64,000 bases of DNA from Kibdelosporangium aridum. Lineage in GTDB: Bacteria > Actinomycetota > Actinomycetes > Mycobacteriales > Pseudonocardiaceae. How positions within the stretch are numbered: position 1 is the stretch's first letter; the number at the start of each line of letters is the position of its first letter. The notes beneath the pieces are model-generated. The model worked only from the letters and a program-made list of their open reading frames with translations. It was not told where the DNA came from and did no database searches. Position numbers and translations under genes: made by a program. The stretch covers positions 682,001 to 746,000 of the forward strand of contig NZ_FWXV01000002.1 of the NCBI RefSeq assembly GCF_900176515.1, written 5' to 3'. Shown here piece after piece: positions 26,238-39,200 of the stretch.

Positions 26238-26888
26238 TCACGCACCACCCTTCGCGGCGCTCTTGAGGAACACCAGGCCGCCCTTGGGGCCCGGAACCGC
26301 ACCCTTGATCAGGATGAGGCCGGACTCGGCGTCGACCCGGTGGACGGTCAGGTTCTGGGTGGTCACCTTCTCGTGACCCATGCGGCCGGCCATCCGCAAG
26401 CCCTTGAACACGCGGCCCGGGGTGGCGCACCCGCCGATCGAACCCGGGGAGCGGTGCTTGCGCTGGGTACCGTGCGAGGCGCTCAAACCCTTGAAGCCGT
26501 GCCGCTTCATGACACCCGCGGTGCCCTTGCCCTTGCTGGTGCCGGTGACGTCGATGACGGTGCCTGCCTCGAACACCTCTGCGGTGATCTCCTGGCCGAC
26601 CTCGTATGAGTCCGCATCAGTGGTGCGCAGCTCGGCGAGCACTCGCCGAGGGGTCACGCCGGCCTTGGTGAAGTGCCCGGTCTGCGGCTTGTTCACCTTG
26701 CGCGGGTCGATGGCCCCGAAGGCCAGCTGCACCGCGGTGTAGCCGTCGTTGTCCTGGGTGCGTACCTGGGTCACCACGTTCGGCCCGGCCTGCACGACGG
26801 TCACCGGGACGACCCGGTTCGACTCGTCGAAGACCTGGGTCATGCCGAGCTTGGTGCCCAGAATGCCCTTCACTTGCCTGTCAGACAT
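26238..26888 (-). CDS. rplC: 50S ribosomal protein L3 (uL3)
   Basis: L3 initiates 50S assembly and reaches the peptidyl transferase centre. The 216-residue product starts [20 protein letters not shown] and contains [20 protein letters not shown] and [20 protein letters not shown]. It lies 39 bp after rpsJ. Confidence 0.98.
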   Translation of the reverse strand: MSDRQVKGILGTKLGMTQVFDESNRVVPVTVVQAGPNVVTQVRTQDNDGYTAVQLAFGAIDPRKVNKPQTGHFTKAGVTPRRVLAELRTTDADSYEVGQEITAEVFEAGTVIDVTGTSKGKGTAGVMKRHGFKGLSASHGTQRKHRSPGSIGGCATPGRVFKGLRMAGRMGHEKVTTQNLTVHRVDAESGLILIKGAVPGPKGGLVFLKSAAKGGA

Positions 26889-26927
26889 GGTCTCGTTCTC
26901 TCCGCTGCGTTTCTCGCGCGCAGGCGC

Positions 26928-27233
26928 TTACTGGATGTTGACGTCGACGCTGGCCGGCAGGTCGATGCGCATCAGCGCGTCGACCGTCTTCGGCGTCGGG
27001 TCGAGGATGTCGATCAGACGCTTGTGCGTGCGCATCTCGAAGTGCTCGCGCGAGTCCTTGTACTTGTGCGGCGAGCGGATGACGCAGTAGACGTTCTTCT
27101 CGGTCGGCAGCGGCACTGGCCCAACGACCCGAGCGCCGGTACGCGTCACGGTCTCGACGATCTTGCGCGCGGAGGCGTCGATCGCCTCGTGGTCGTAGGC
27201 CTTGAGCCGGATGCGGATCTTCTGTCCCGCCAT
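26928..27233 (-). CDS. rpsJ: 30S ribosomal protein S10 (uS10)
   Basis: S10 belongs to the 30S head and doubles as NusE in antitermination complexes. The 101-residue product starts [20 protein letters not shown] and contains [20 protein letters not shown]. It is the first gene of the S10 operon, after a 407-bp gap from tuf. Confidence 0.98.
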   Translation of the reverse strand: MAGQKIRIRLKAYDHEAIDASARKIVETVTRTGARVVGPVPLPTEKNVYCVIRSPHKYKDSREHFEMRTHKRLIDILDPTPKTVDALMRIDLPASVDVNIQ

Positions 27234-27640
27234 GGTGGCTTTGCCGTTCCTTCCGTGATGTCCCTGTCAGAGCGCTTGGCTGCGTACAGCCGTGGAGGCT
27301 CCGCTCTCCCTGTTCACAAGTCATGGTTCCCGGTCCACGCGGTCGGGCGTGTCGCCCAACTTTCACAGACCGGTCCCACAGTCATTTCGTTCCACCCGCG
27401 GTTGATCTGCAGGGAGAGAACCTGACGTCGTGGGACGGGCGGCCAGAAGCTCAACAGAATTTCCGGCATAACCCTTGTTTTGTCCTTCGCGGCAGCGACA
27501 CCCGAAGATCGAGGCCACTGCCCTCGCGCGGAGGCGGCCGGTTTCCTGGCGGAAACCCGGCCGCCCCACGACGAGCAACTTATACAGGATGCCATACCGA
27601 AATACGGCGTCCAAATCGGGGTCCGATATTCGGACCTAGA
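27234..27640 (-). promoter_or_regulatory. tuf-rpsJ intergenic region: S10 operon leader and tuf hairpin
   Basis: No coding frame is credible in these 407 bp. A GC-rich hairpin, GGCGGCCGGTTTCC (27533-27546) with GGAAACCCGGCCGCC (27551-27565, one bulged base), lies about 75 bases after tuf and probably ends or processes the tuf transcript, although no T-run follows. On the minus strand TATAAG (27579-27584) could be a -10 but lacks a matching -35. The S10 promoter should lie here; I cannot place it with confidence. Confidence 0.45.
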
Positions 27641-28834
27641 TCACTTGATGATCTTGGTCAGCGTACCGGCGCCCACGGTCCGGCCACCCTCACGGATGGT
27701 GAACCGCATGCCCTCGTCCATCACGATCGGCTGGATCAGCTGGACGGTCATCTTCGTGTCGTCGCCCGGCATGACCATCTCGGTGCCCTCGGGGAGGGTC
27801 ACGACGCCGGTCACGTCGGTCGTACGGAAGTAGAACTGCGGGCGGTAGTTCTGGAAGAACGGCGTGTGGCGGCCACCCTCGTCCTTGGACAGGATGTAGA
27901 CCTGCGCCTCGAACTCGGTGTGCGGGGTCGAGGTGCCCGGCTTGGCAACAACCATGCCGCGCTCGACGTCCTCACGCTTGACACCACGCACCAGCAGACC
28001 CACGTTGTCGCCGGCCTGGCCCTGGTCAAGGAGCTTGCGGAACATCTCGACACCGGTGACGGTGGTCTTGATGGCCTTCTCCTTGATGCCGAGGATCTCG
28101 ACCTCTTCGTTGACGTTCACGACGCCACGCTCGATACGACCGGTGACGACCGTGCCACGACCGGTGATCGTGAAGACGTCCTCGATCGGCATCAGGAACG
28201 GCCGGTCGGTCTCACGCTGCGGCTCGGGGATGTTCTCGTCCACCGCGTCCAGCAGCTCGAGCAGCTTGGCGGCCCACTCCGGGTCGCCCTCGAGGGCCTT
28301 CAGCGCCGAGACGCGGACCACGGGGACGTCGTCGCCCGGGAACTCGTACTCGGTCAGCAGCTCGCGGACCTCCAGCTCGACGAGCTCGAGGATCTCCTCG
28401 TCGTCCACCATGTCGGCCTTGTTCAGGGCGACGATGATGTACGGCACGCCGACCTGACGGGCCAGCAGCACGTGCTCCTTGGTCTGCGGCATCGGGCCGT
28501 CAGTCGCGGCGACCACCAGGATCGCGCCGTCCATCTGGGCGGCACCGGTGATCATGTTCTTGATGTAGTCAGCGTGACCCGGGCAGTCGACGTGCGCGTA
28601 GTGCCGCTTCTCGGTCTGGTACTCGATGTGAGCGATCGAGATGGTGATACCGCGCTGCTTCTCCTCCGGCGCCTTGTCGATCTCGTCGAACGGCGTGAAG
28701 GGGTTCAACTCCGGGTACTTGTCGTGCAGGACCTTGGAAATGGCCGCGGTAAGCGTCGTCTTGCCGTGGTCGATGTGACCGACGGTGCCGATGTTGACGT
28801 GCGGCTTGGTCCGCTCGAACTTCGCCTTCGCCAC
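27641..28834 (-). CDS. tuf: Elongation factor Tu
   Basis: EF-Tu delivers aminoacyl-tRNA to the ribosome. The 397-residue GTPase has G1 GHIDHGKT, G3 [13 protein letters not shown]4 [10 protein letters not shown] and G5 SALKALEG, followed by the two beta-barrel domains. It is a single copy in this window and follows fusA after 145 bp containing stem-loops, so it may also have its own transcript. Residues around the kirromycin and pulvomycin sites show no obvious change by eye. Confidence 0.98.
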   Translation of the reverse strand: MAKAKFERTKPHVNIGTVGHIDHGKTTLTAAISKVLHDKYPELNPFTPFDEIDKAPEEKQRGITISIAHIEYQTEKRHYAHVDCPGHADYIKNMITGAAQMDGAILVVAATDGPMPQTKEHVLLARQVGVPYIIVALNKADMVDDEEILELVELEVRELLTEYEFPGDDVPVVRVSALKALEGDPEWAAKLLELLDAVDENIPEPQRETDRPFLMPIEDVFTITGRGTVVTGRIERGVVNVNEEVEILGIKEKAIKTTVTGVEMFRKLLDQGQAGDNVGLLVRGVKREDVERGMVVAKPGTSTPHTEFEAQVYILSKDEGGRHTPFFQNYRPQFYFRTTDVTGVVTLPEGTEMVMPGDDTKMTVQLIQPIVMDEGMRFTIREGGRTVGAGTLTKIIK

Positions 28835-28867
28835 TGGATTGTCCTCCTGGACTTGTTCTTATCCGAA

Positions 28868-28978
28868 AGGGCGAAGAATAGATTTCTCTTCGCCCTGCCG
28901 GGTCATCAGGGTCGGTTGTGCGGACCCCGGGGGGAACCCCGGAGAGCCCACACGTTGTGTGGTGCTCCGGTTTTCGGG
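28868..28978 (-). promoter_or_regulatory. Stem-loops in the fusA-tuf spacer
   Basis: A 10-bp perfect stem, AGGGCGAAGA (28868-28877) with TCTTCGCCCT (28887-28896), lies between fusA and tuf. A second imperfect hairpin (CCGGAG...CTCCGG, about 28939-28972) begins just after the fusA stop. They could tune readthrough so that EF-Tu is made in excess over EF-G. Neither has a clear T-run. Confidence 0.45.
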
Positions 28979-28979
28979 G

Positions 28980-31079
<2,100 letters not shown>

Positions 31080-31121
31080 GAGAATCTTCCCCTGTCTTGC
31101 AGAGTCGTTGGGCTGGCTAGA

Positions 31122-31592
31122 TCACCAGCGGTAGTGGGCGAAGGCCTTGTTGGACTCAGCCATCTTGTGCGTGTCCTCGCGGCGCTTGACGCTCGCCCCG
31201 AGACCGTTGCTCGCGTCGAGCAGCTCGTTCATGAGGCGCTCGACCATGGTCTTCTCGCGCCTGCTACGCGCGTAGCTGACCAGCCAGCGAAGTGCGAGAG
31301 TGGTGCTGCGGCCCGGCTTGACCTCGATCGGCACCTGGTAGGTGGCACCACCGACACGGCGGGGCTTGACCTCGATGGCCGGCTTGACGTTGTCCAGCGC
31401 ACGCTTGAGCGTGACGACCGGGTCGGTGCTCGTCTTGTCGCGAGCACCCTCCAGCGCGCCGTAGACGATCTTCTCGGCCACGGAGCGCTTGCCGTCCTTC
31501 AGCACCTTGTTGATCAGCTGGGTGACCAGCGGGGAGCTGTAGACCGGGTCGGAGATCAGCGGCCGCTTGGGGGCCGGTCCCTTGCGGGGCAT
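31122..31592 (-). CDS. rpsG: 30S ribosomal protein S7 (uS7)
   Basis: S7 initiates assembly of the 30S head and lines the E site. The 156-residue product starts [20 protein letters not shown] and contains [20 protein letters not shown]. It starts one base after the rpsL stop. Confidence 0.98.
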   Translation of the reverse strand: MPRKGPAPKRPLISDPVYSSPLVTQLINKVLKDGKRSVAEKIVYGALEGARDKTSTDPVVTLKRALDNVKPAIEVKPRRVGGATYQVPIEVKPGRSTTLALRWLVSYARSRREKTMVERLMNELLDASNGLGASVKRREDTHKMAESNKAFAHYRW

Positions 31593-31593
31593 C

Positions 31594-31968
31594 TCAGCTC
31601 TTCTCCTTCTTCGCGCCGTAGCGGCTGCGAGCCTGCTTGCGGTTCTTCACGCCCTGCGTGTCCAGTGAGCCGCGGATGATCTTGTAACGAACACCCGGGA
31701 GGTCCTTAACACGGCCACCACGCACGAGCACCATCGAGTGCTCCTGGAGGTTGTGACCCTCACCAGGGATGTAGGCGGTGACCTCGATGCCGCTGGTCAA
31801 CTTGACACGGGCGACCTTGCGCAGCGCCGAGTTCGGCTTCTTGGGCGTGGTGGTGTACACACGCGTGCACACACCGCGCCGCTGCGGGCTCCCCTTGAGC
31901 GCCGCGGTCTTGGTCTTGGCGACCTTGTCCTGGCGGCCCTTACGGACCAGCTGCTGGATCGTGGGCAT
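31594..31968 (-). CDS. rpsL: 30S ribosomal protein S12 (uS12)
   Basis: S12 sits at the decoding centre. The 124-residue product contains [13 protein letters not shown] and [11 protein letters not shown], so the two lysines where streptomycin resistance usually arises are wild type. It is the first gene of the str operon and lies opposite a divergent effector island. Confidence 0.98.
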   Translation of the reverse strand: MPTIQQLVRKGRQDKVAKTKTAALKGSPQRRGVCTRVYTTTPKKPNSALRKVARVKLTSGIEVTAYIPGEGHNLQEHSMVLVRGGRVKDLPGVRYKIIRGSLDTQGVKNRKQARSRYGAKKEKS

Positions 31969-32214
31969 GGACCGGCTTTCTCTACGACTGCTTCTTCATG
32001 GCGGTTGTCCGTGGTTCTGCTGTGTTCCCCCTGGCCCCGCCGTAACCCGAGGTCGGGCGTGTCGCCCTTCCTCGTCGGCCCGTGCGGGACAGCGCCACTG
32101 ACAACAACCGCGGCATCCCAACGGGGTTTGGGAGGTCTCCGTGCCGGTTGCGTCGTGGATTTCACCGACGACAGGCACACGGAGCGGCCCGACATCAGTC
32201 AGGCACGATTAGCA

Positions 32215-32243
32215 AAGATACCTGGCCCGTTCCGCGCGGGCAA
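32215..32243 (-). promoter_or_regulatory. Probable promoter of the str operon (rpsL)
   Basis: On the minus strand TTGCCC (32238-32243) and TATCTT (32215-32220) are 17 bp apart. The leader to rpsL would be about 240 nt. The 414-bp gap 31969-32382 holds this promoter, the opposing promoter below and no credible coding frame. Confidence 0.45.
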
Positions 32244-32273
32244 AACGGGGGTCGGGCAGACCGGCACGTTGGG

Positions 32274-32302
32274 TTAACAACGGCTGGACACCGAGTTATT
32301 CC
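32274..32302 (+). promoter_or_regulatory. Possible promoter of the effector island
   Basis: TTAACA (32274-32279) and TATTCC (32297-32302) are 17 bp apart on the plus strand, about 80 bases before the YbaB-like gene. The two divergent promoters lie within 60 bp of each other. Confidence 0.4.
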
Positions 32303-32382
32303 CAGCTGCGAAGTATCGGTTGGGCCGAAGGACCCACCGCTGTCTGCACAGCCGGGTACATTCCGCAAGTCAGCTGTCACCG

Positions 32383-32910
32383 ATGGGAGCCGGGGCCTTG
32401 TCCGAACCGGATTTCGACGCCGAGCGCATGGCGGAGCGCAACGCGGAGTTGCGCCGCCAGGTCGACCAGATGATGGAAGAGGTGCGCAGGCGCACTGACG
32501 ACCTCAAAGAGGCGCAGGCCCGGATGAGCGCGCTGACCGGCGAAGCGGAGTCGAACGACGGTGTGATCAGGGCCAGGGTGGACATGACCGGCAACCTGAC
32601 GGAACTGTCGCTCACATCGCGCGCGTACGAGCGCACGCCCGAGCAGTTGGCGTCGGAGATCACACGTGTGATCCGCAAAGCAGCGGCAGGCGTGCGGACC
32701 GAGGTGCAGCGCGAGGCGAGCCAGTTCACCCCGGACGAGGACATGATCGACCTGCCGGATCTGGTGCCGGGAGCACCGTCGTTGCGTGATCTGTTCCGGA
32801 TCGACCCACCGGAGGACGAAGAAGAGGAAACGCATTCGCGTTCCCGTCCGTCAGAGCCGGTAGCGGACGACGACTACTACGGCAACCAGCAGATGTTCCG
32901 CCGGGACTGA
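32383..32910 (+). CDS. YbaB/EbfC-like protein heading the effector operon
   Basis: The 175-residue product has a long N-terminal coiled coil (about 10-55, FDAERMAERNAELRRQVDQM), then a YbaB-like core (DGVIRARVDMTGNLTELSLT; EITRVIRKAAAG), and an acidic C-terminus. YbaB/EbfC proteins are dimeric DNA-binding nucleoid proteins; in actinobacteria similar genes often precede WXG100 genes at type VII effector loci, where their role is unclear. ATG at 32383 is taken; TTG at 32398 with GGGAG nine bases upstream is an alternative. Confidence 0.75.
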   Translation: MGAGALSEPDFDAERMAERNAELRRQVDQMMEEVRRRTDDLKEAQARMSALTGEAESNDGVIRARVDMTGNLTELSLTSRAYERTPEQLASEITRVIRKAAAGVRTEVQREASQFTPDEDMIDLPDLVPGAPSLRDLFRIDPPEDEEEETHSRSRPSEPVADDDYYGNQQMFRRD

Positions 32911-32924
32911 GGGGGTCATTGGCG

Positions 32925-33242
32925 ATGAGCAGCGAGTTGAAGATCAACCCCGACGGGGTGCGCGGGAGTGCGACGCGACTCGACGGCGTGGGAACGGACT
33001 TCACCAAGGACGCCAGTGACCTGAAAGCGAAGCTGCAGGCGGAGGGCCAGCCGTGGGGCGACGACGAGTCGGGCCAGAACTTCGCGAAGGACTACGTGCC
33101 CGCGGCGGACGCGATCAGCAAAGCGGTCGGTGACGTCGCGGCGGCGTTGACGCAGATCGCCAAGAACCTCAAAGCGCAAGCCGACGCCCATGAGGGCACG
33201 GACAAATCCAGCGCGCAGACCTTCGACAACACGCAGGTCTGA
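32925..33242 (+). CDS. WXG100-like type VII secretion partner
   Basis: The 105-residue all-helical protein starts MSSELKINPDGVRG and has a W-G turn (QPWGDDESGQNFAKDYVPAA, about 43-62) between two helices, the WXG100 hairpin layout. Such proteins pair with large LXG- or WXG-type effectors for export by ESX systems. The ATG at 32925 sits nine bases after GGGGG. It lies four bases before the giant effector gene, so it is the likely secretion partner. Confidence 0.75.
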   Translation: MSSELKINPDGVRGSATRLDGVGTDFTKDASDLKAKLQAEGQPWGDDESGQNFAKDYVPAADAISKAVGDVAAALTQIAKNLKAQADAHEGTDKSSAQTFDNTQV

Positions 33243-33245
33243 CCT

Positions 33246-36200
33246 ATGGCGATCATGGAGCCACCCGAGTTCGTCAAGGACATCGCGCCATGGGTGCTCG
33301 GCGGTGAATGGCCGAAGGGCAACGAGGACGCGATGATCCGCCTCGCCGAGGTCTGGGAGAGCGCGGCACAGGACATCGACGCGGCGATGAAAGCCGCGGA
33401 CAGTGCGGTCAAAGAGGCGCGCGGCAACATGGAAGGTGAAGCCGCGCAACAGTTCGATGAATTCTGGAAGAAGTTCGTCGGCGGCGACGAAGCGGCGTTC
33501 GAGAAGCTGAAAGAAGGCTCGGAGGCGCTGGCGAAAGCCTGCCGCAACTGCGCGATGCAGATCGAGTACGCGAAGCTGTCGATCTGGGCGGCACTGGCGG
33601 CGCTGCTGATCCAGATCATCGCGTTGACGGCGGCGGCGTTCGCGACCTTCGGCGGCTCGCTTGCGGGGATCCTGCCCGCGCAGCTGGCCACGCGCCAGGT
33701 GATCGTGACGATCTTCCGAAACCTGGTGCAGCGGCTGGGTGAGCAGGTGGGCAAGAGCCTGCTGCGCCGGATGCTGTTCTCGGTGGCGACCGAGGTCGCC
33801 GCGAACGTGGCGATCGACGCGGGCATCCAGCTGTTCCAGATGGCGAAGGGAACGCGGGAGGAATTCGACGCGGGCCTGACCCTGGACGCGGTGAAGTCCG
33901 GCGCGATCAGCGGAGTGCTCGGCGGAGCGGCGTCGGCGGGCGCGGGCAAGGTCCTCGGCGAAGGCTTCGGCGACGGACTCGCCAAGAGCGTCGCACGGGA
34001 AGCGGTACAGGAAGGCGTGACCGGCGCGGCGACGGCCGCGGTGGAAGGCGCGATCTCCGGCAACTTCAGCCTGGAGAACGTGGCCCAAGGCGCGTCGTCC
34101 GGCGGGGTCAGCGGAGGCTTGAGCGGGGCGAAACAGCACGTCGCCGGGGTTGATACGGACCTTGACGTGCCGGACGTGTCCGAGGACACCGGGACTGTCC
34201 AATCGGGACTGGCCCCACCGCCGGCTTCATCGTCCTCCTCGTCCACTTCGGACTCGACGCCTTCGCCTCGGCCTGTCCAGACTGGAGAGTCTTCGCAGCC
34301 TTCGGCGTTCCAGGACTCTTCGTCTCGGCCAAGCGCGGCAATGCCTCCGCCGCAGGCGACTTCAAGCAGTGCGTCGACTGCTGGTGCTTCACAAGGGGCG
34401 CCACCGCCTCCGCCCGCGAGCGGTGGGACTTCAGGTGGTTCTTCTGGTTCTTCTGGTTCTTCTGGTTCTTCTGGTGGTGGGGCTCCTCGGGCGTCGGCGG
34501 CGCCGAGCACGTCGGGTCTGAGCTCAGGCGCGCCGTCCAGTGGTGGGCCTGCAGGGTTTTCCGGTGGAGGCGCTTCTAGTCCCGGAGGCGCGGTGTCTTC
34601 CGGCGGCGGCCCAGTTGGTGCTGGTGGATCGGGAGGCGGTCCGGCAACCGGTGCCGGCGTGGGCGGTCCGGCCTCAGGCAGCCCAAGTCCCAGCAGCGCC
34701 ACCCCAGGTGGACCTGCCACCGGCGGCACTCCGGGCGGTCCTGTCCCTGGCAGCGGCGGTCCTACACCCGGCGGAGGCCCGGTCACTGGAGGAACGCCGA
34801 CTCCCGGTGGTCCCACGCCCGGCGGACCGACCCCCAGCGGCGGTGCAACGCCCGGCGGACCTGTCGCAGGTGCTACCCCAGGCAGCCCGACGCCCGGTGG
34901 ACCTGCCACCGGCGGTATCCCCGGTGCCCCCACTCCCGGCGGGCCTGTCACCGGCGCTACACCCGGCGGCCCCACGCCCGGCGGACCGATCGCAGGCGGG
35001 ACTCCGGGCGGTCCAGTCGCGGGCGGCCCCACGCCAAGCCCGACACCGGCGCCGGGCGGTCCCACGCCTGGTCCAAGCCCCACCTCGGGACAAACAGGCG
35101 GCCCAGTGGGTGCCGCACCTATGCCCATGGCGGCCCCCATGGCGGGTCCAGCGGGTGGCGCAGGCGGCGGCACTCACACACCGTCCACACCTGGCGGCAG
35201 CCCAGTGGCGGGTCCGCCATCCAGCGGCCCAACCCCAGGCACGGACCGGCTCGGCAACACACCCATCGGTCAACAGTCCGACCGAGGTCCAGCCACACCG
35301 GCAACCCCAGCACCCAGCCAGCAGGGCGGCGCAGTCCGCGAGACCCCAGCGCCAACCCCCGGCGGCATGGTGCGAGACACCGGCCCCACCACGGGAACCA
35401 GCCCTGGCTCAATCACCCAGGTGGCCGGACCCACTCAGTCGACGCCGCCGCTCACTCCAGCCCAAACCTCCCGCTCGAACGATCCATCCCCCTCGGATGG
35501 TCCACAAGGGACACCCCGGCCGACCGCAGCCGAGGCGCCCGTGCCACGCCAACCGGGTGGTCAACAAACCCCTGTGCCGGGTCCCCGCACCACCACAGAC
35601 CCGGCACGGCCGGGCGGCTCCGAGTCCCCAACGCCACGTCCCACGCCCGGACCACGCACCACCGGCGACCCTGGCGGCACCAGCGACCCCGCACGGCCAG
35701 CCAGCCCCACGCCCAGCGGAGGCCCAACCCGCCAAGCCGGACCAACCCCCGGCACCGCCAGCGACCCGACACGGCCAGGCAGTCCGGCACCAACCCACAC
35801 CGGCCCGTCGCCCACAGGCAGCCAACCCAGCGACTCCGCCCGGCCTGGCGGCGGACCGACACCCAGCCGCACCGACGGACCATCGCCCACCGACCGACCC
35901 TCACCAACGCCCGGCCCAACCGGTGACCCGGCACGAGCCGGCGGCCCCGTCCACGGTCAACCTGGACCAACGGGCCCCACGCCAGGCCAACCCGGCCCAA
36001 GCCCCACCCCGCACACCACGGACACCCACGGCTCCGAACAGCCTGCAGCCGTCGCGGGACCACTCCGCTCTCCAACCGCCTTCTCCGTCAGCGGCGATCT
36101 CGACCTGCCGCCTGCGAGGACCGGCAACGAGCAACCGCCCGCACCGCGGCCGAGTTCCATCCAGCTGCCCGCGCACCTGAAAGACCTCCGCAATTTCGTC

Positions 36201-39200
36201 AAGCCGACGCAGGCGGGCGTTCTCATTGCGCGGCACGACCACAAGTTCAACTCGCACAGGAGTTCTGCCTACGGAGTCCCGCCGCATCCGACGCATTTCG
36301 TCGTCGATGTCCACGGCACTTCCGACAAGCTCATGGCGGGCCAGCGGGATAACGTGTCCATTAAGGACACTGCGGACATCATCCGGGCCGCTGGGTGGGA
36401 TGGGAAGCAGCCGATTCTTCTCGTCGGCTGTCAGACCGGTGCCAAGGCTGACGGTGTCGCGTCGCAGCTTGCGCGCGAGCTCGGCGGTGAGGTCACGGCG
36501 CCGACCAAGGACGCATGGGTCGACGAGCGCGGCAACTTGTTCGCCAGCAGCTCGCAGCACGATCCCAAACGCGACTTCCGGCCGGGTTGGCCGCCTAATG
36601 GCGAGTGGAAGACCTTCAAGGCCGACGGGACGAGCACGCCGCACACCCAGTCGTCGCCGCCTGGGCACACGCCGGATTGGCGCGATGTCGGGGACAACGG
36701 GCCCAGCCGCGCCTTCCGTCGTGGTGAGCACCCGCCGCAGTTCGGGCAGGATCCGTCCACCCATCGGCCCGTTCAGGCCGATCGCCATGACTGGACGCGG
36801 CGGGCTGGACCGCCGCCGCCGTCACATCTGCATGACGCACGGCCCACTGACGTGCTGCGTCCGGAGTATCGACCGCAGGGCGCACCGCTCGCGCCACCGG
36901 ATGCCCCGCTGTTCTTCGAGAACCGGCCGGATTTCCATGCCACGCAACAGGACGCGGTCCGGATGCGGCAGGAGATCCCGCGTAACTGGTTCGAGCAGGA
37001 CGCGCGAAGGGTTGACGAAGCCCTCGCCCGCAACCCGCATCTGCGGCACATTCCGCGTGACGAGCTGATCGCGTTGCGCGGGTACACCGCGCACAACACC
37101 GCCGTCACGGTCAACAAGGCGTTGCGGGAGAACGACTTCCCCACGCTGCAGCGCCATGAAGCGCAGATCCGCATGGCCAGTTCCGCGCTCAACAAGATGC
37201 CGATCCACCAGGGCGTCGTCACTCGCGTTGTGCGGACGAACTTCCCCGAGCAGTTCGCTGCCCGGTACCAGCAGGGCATGGAGGTCACCGAGCGTTCATT
37301 CACCAGCGCATCGGGCCCGAACGTGCATCGGCCGATCGACGGCCAGGTGCGGATGCAGATCCGGTCGTACACCGGCCGCGATGTCTCGGCGCTGTCGCAC
37401 AACCCGCACGAGCGTGAAGTCCTCTTCGGTCCTGGCACCAGGTTCAAGGTCGTCGGCCACGGGTTCCACAAGGACACGAACACCCTCCACCTGCAGCTGG
37501 AGGAGATCCCGCCGCCGCGGCGCCCCGCGCCGGCACCGAACGCGTGGCAGCAGCACCAGGGTCAGCTGCAGCCGCCTCCGCAGCGGTCGCACCCGGCACC
37601 TTTGCCGCCACCGCAACAACATCGCCCCGTCCCCAGTGGACAGCCAGGCTTCGGGCCGAACCCGAACGCGGCGCCACCGCCACCCAGGCCCGCCCCGAGC
37701 CAGCCGACGCAACCGGTGCCACGGCCGCAGTACCACCAGACGCAACCTGCGCCGAACCAGCAACCGGCGCAGCCGCCCGCGCACCAGGGTCCGCCGGTCA
37801 CCACGACCGAGCGGGACTGGCAACAGCAGCAACAACCGGCGCGGGACGTGTCCAACTGGCTGCGGGAGGTCGCCGACGGCGATGACGTGGGCACGCGTCA
37901 GCCGGTCCAGGAGATCGCCGAGCGCGAACCGCAGCCACGCAACGAGAAACCGCTCGGCGAACGGCTCGGTGAGCTGAGCGACGAGCGTCTGGACCGCCTC
38001 CGCCCTGACATGGTCGCGACCAAGTCGGGCATGGCGATCTTCGACACGTCGGAGAAGAACCACCACTACACCGCGAAGCAGATCAGGCCGATCCCCGGCT
38101 ACTTCGTCGTCGACATGCACGGCTCGGCCCACACGGTCCGGTCGGGCAAGATGAACATCGGCGACGCGGACATCGCGGAGATCCTGCACGCCAACCCGGA
38201 CTGGGACGGAAAGACACCGATCCTGCTGACCGGCTGCGGCACAGGCAAGGAACTCGACGGCGTCGCCGCGCGCCTGGCCCAACGCCTTGGCATCGAAGTC
38301 ACCGCCCCGCACAGCGACGCGTGGGCCGACTACGACGGCAACTTGTTCGCCGCGCAGACCGACGACACACCAACAGAACGCGGCGAGACTCGTCCAAAGT
38401 GGCCACCGAACGGCGAGTGGACGAGGTTCGGCCCGGACGGCAAACCGCTCCCGCCCGACGGCAGCCCGTACCCACCGGGGCACACGCCGACATGGGGCAA
38501 GGACGTGCCGACCGACGCACCGTCTTCGGCCTACAGCCGCAGCGAGGACGACAGTCCCCCACCACGGACGCCGTACACGGTCGAGGACGTCGCCAGGTAT
38601 CTCGACCGTCCGGAAGTCCAGGCGGCGCTGAACACCGACGCCCAGATCGAAGTCAAGATCGGCGACGACAAGGTCGAACTGCCGGTCCGCGACGTGATCA
38701 CCGGCCGCCTCGGCAACCACCCAGATCTGGTGCAGGTGATCGAGCGGACCGACTACCTGGAACGCTCCCTGCTGCACACGCCGAAGACATTGGCGTCGCT
38801 GCTGGTCCACCCCGACGCGATCCCCCACCTGATCAAGGCCGTCGAAGATGTGGACACACGCGGCCACGAGGCGATCAACGATGAGATCGCGGCCTCGCCC
38901 AAAGCACAGGGCCCAGAGGTCGACGAGGTGCAGCAACGGGCGTCCCAGGCGATGGCCGATCGAGTTGTCCCAACCCCGGAAAAGGATCTGCACCAGCCCG
39001 GTTACAAAGAGATCTGGCACCGGACGGATGACGAGGCAGCGGTCCGGCGATTCCTTGACGGCATGTACAAGACAGGGCGGCCTGCCCAGCAGGCACTGAT
39101 CGACATCGTCAGCCCGATCGCCAAGGATCTCGGTGGAACCGCGGGCCACCGGAACCCGAAAACCCTCAAAGACCCCGAGCGGGCCATGAAGAAGATCAAC

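Noticed and set aside
33092..35173. Minus-strand Pro/Gly-rich open frame inside the giant toxin gene
   Set aside because: The reverse of PGG-type codons also reads as Pro and Gly; the plus strand has the continuous coupled gene.
34197..36155. CRISPR or satellite array in the toxin linker
   Set aside because: The repeats are short, degenerate, in frame and coding; there are no regular spacers or cas genes.
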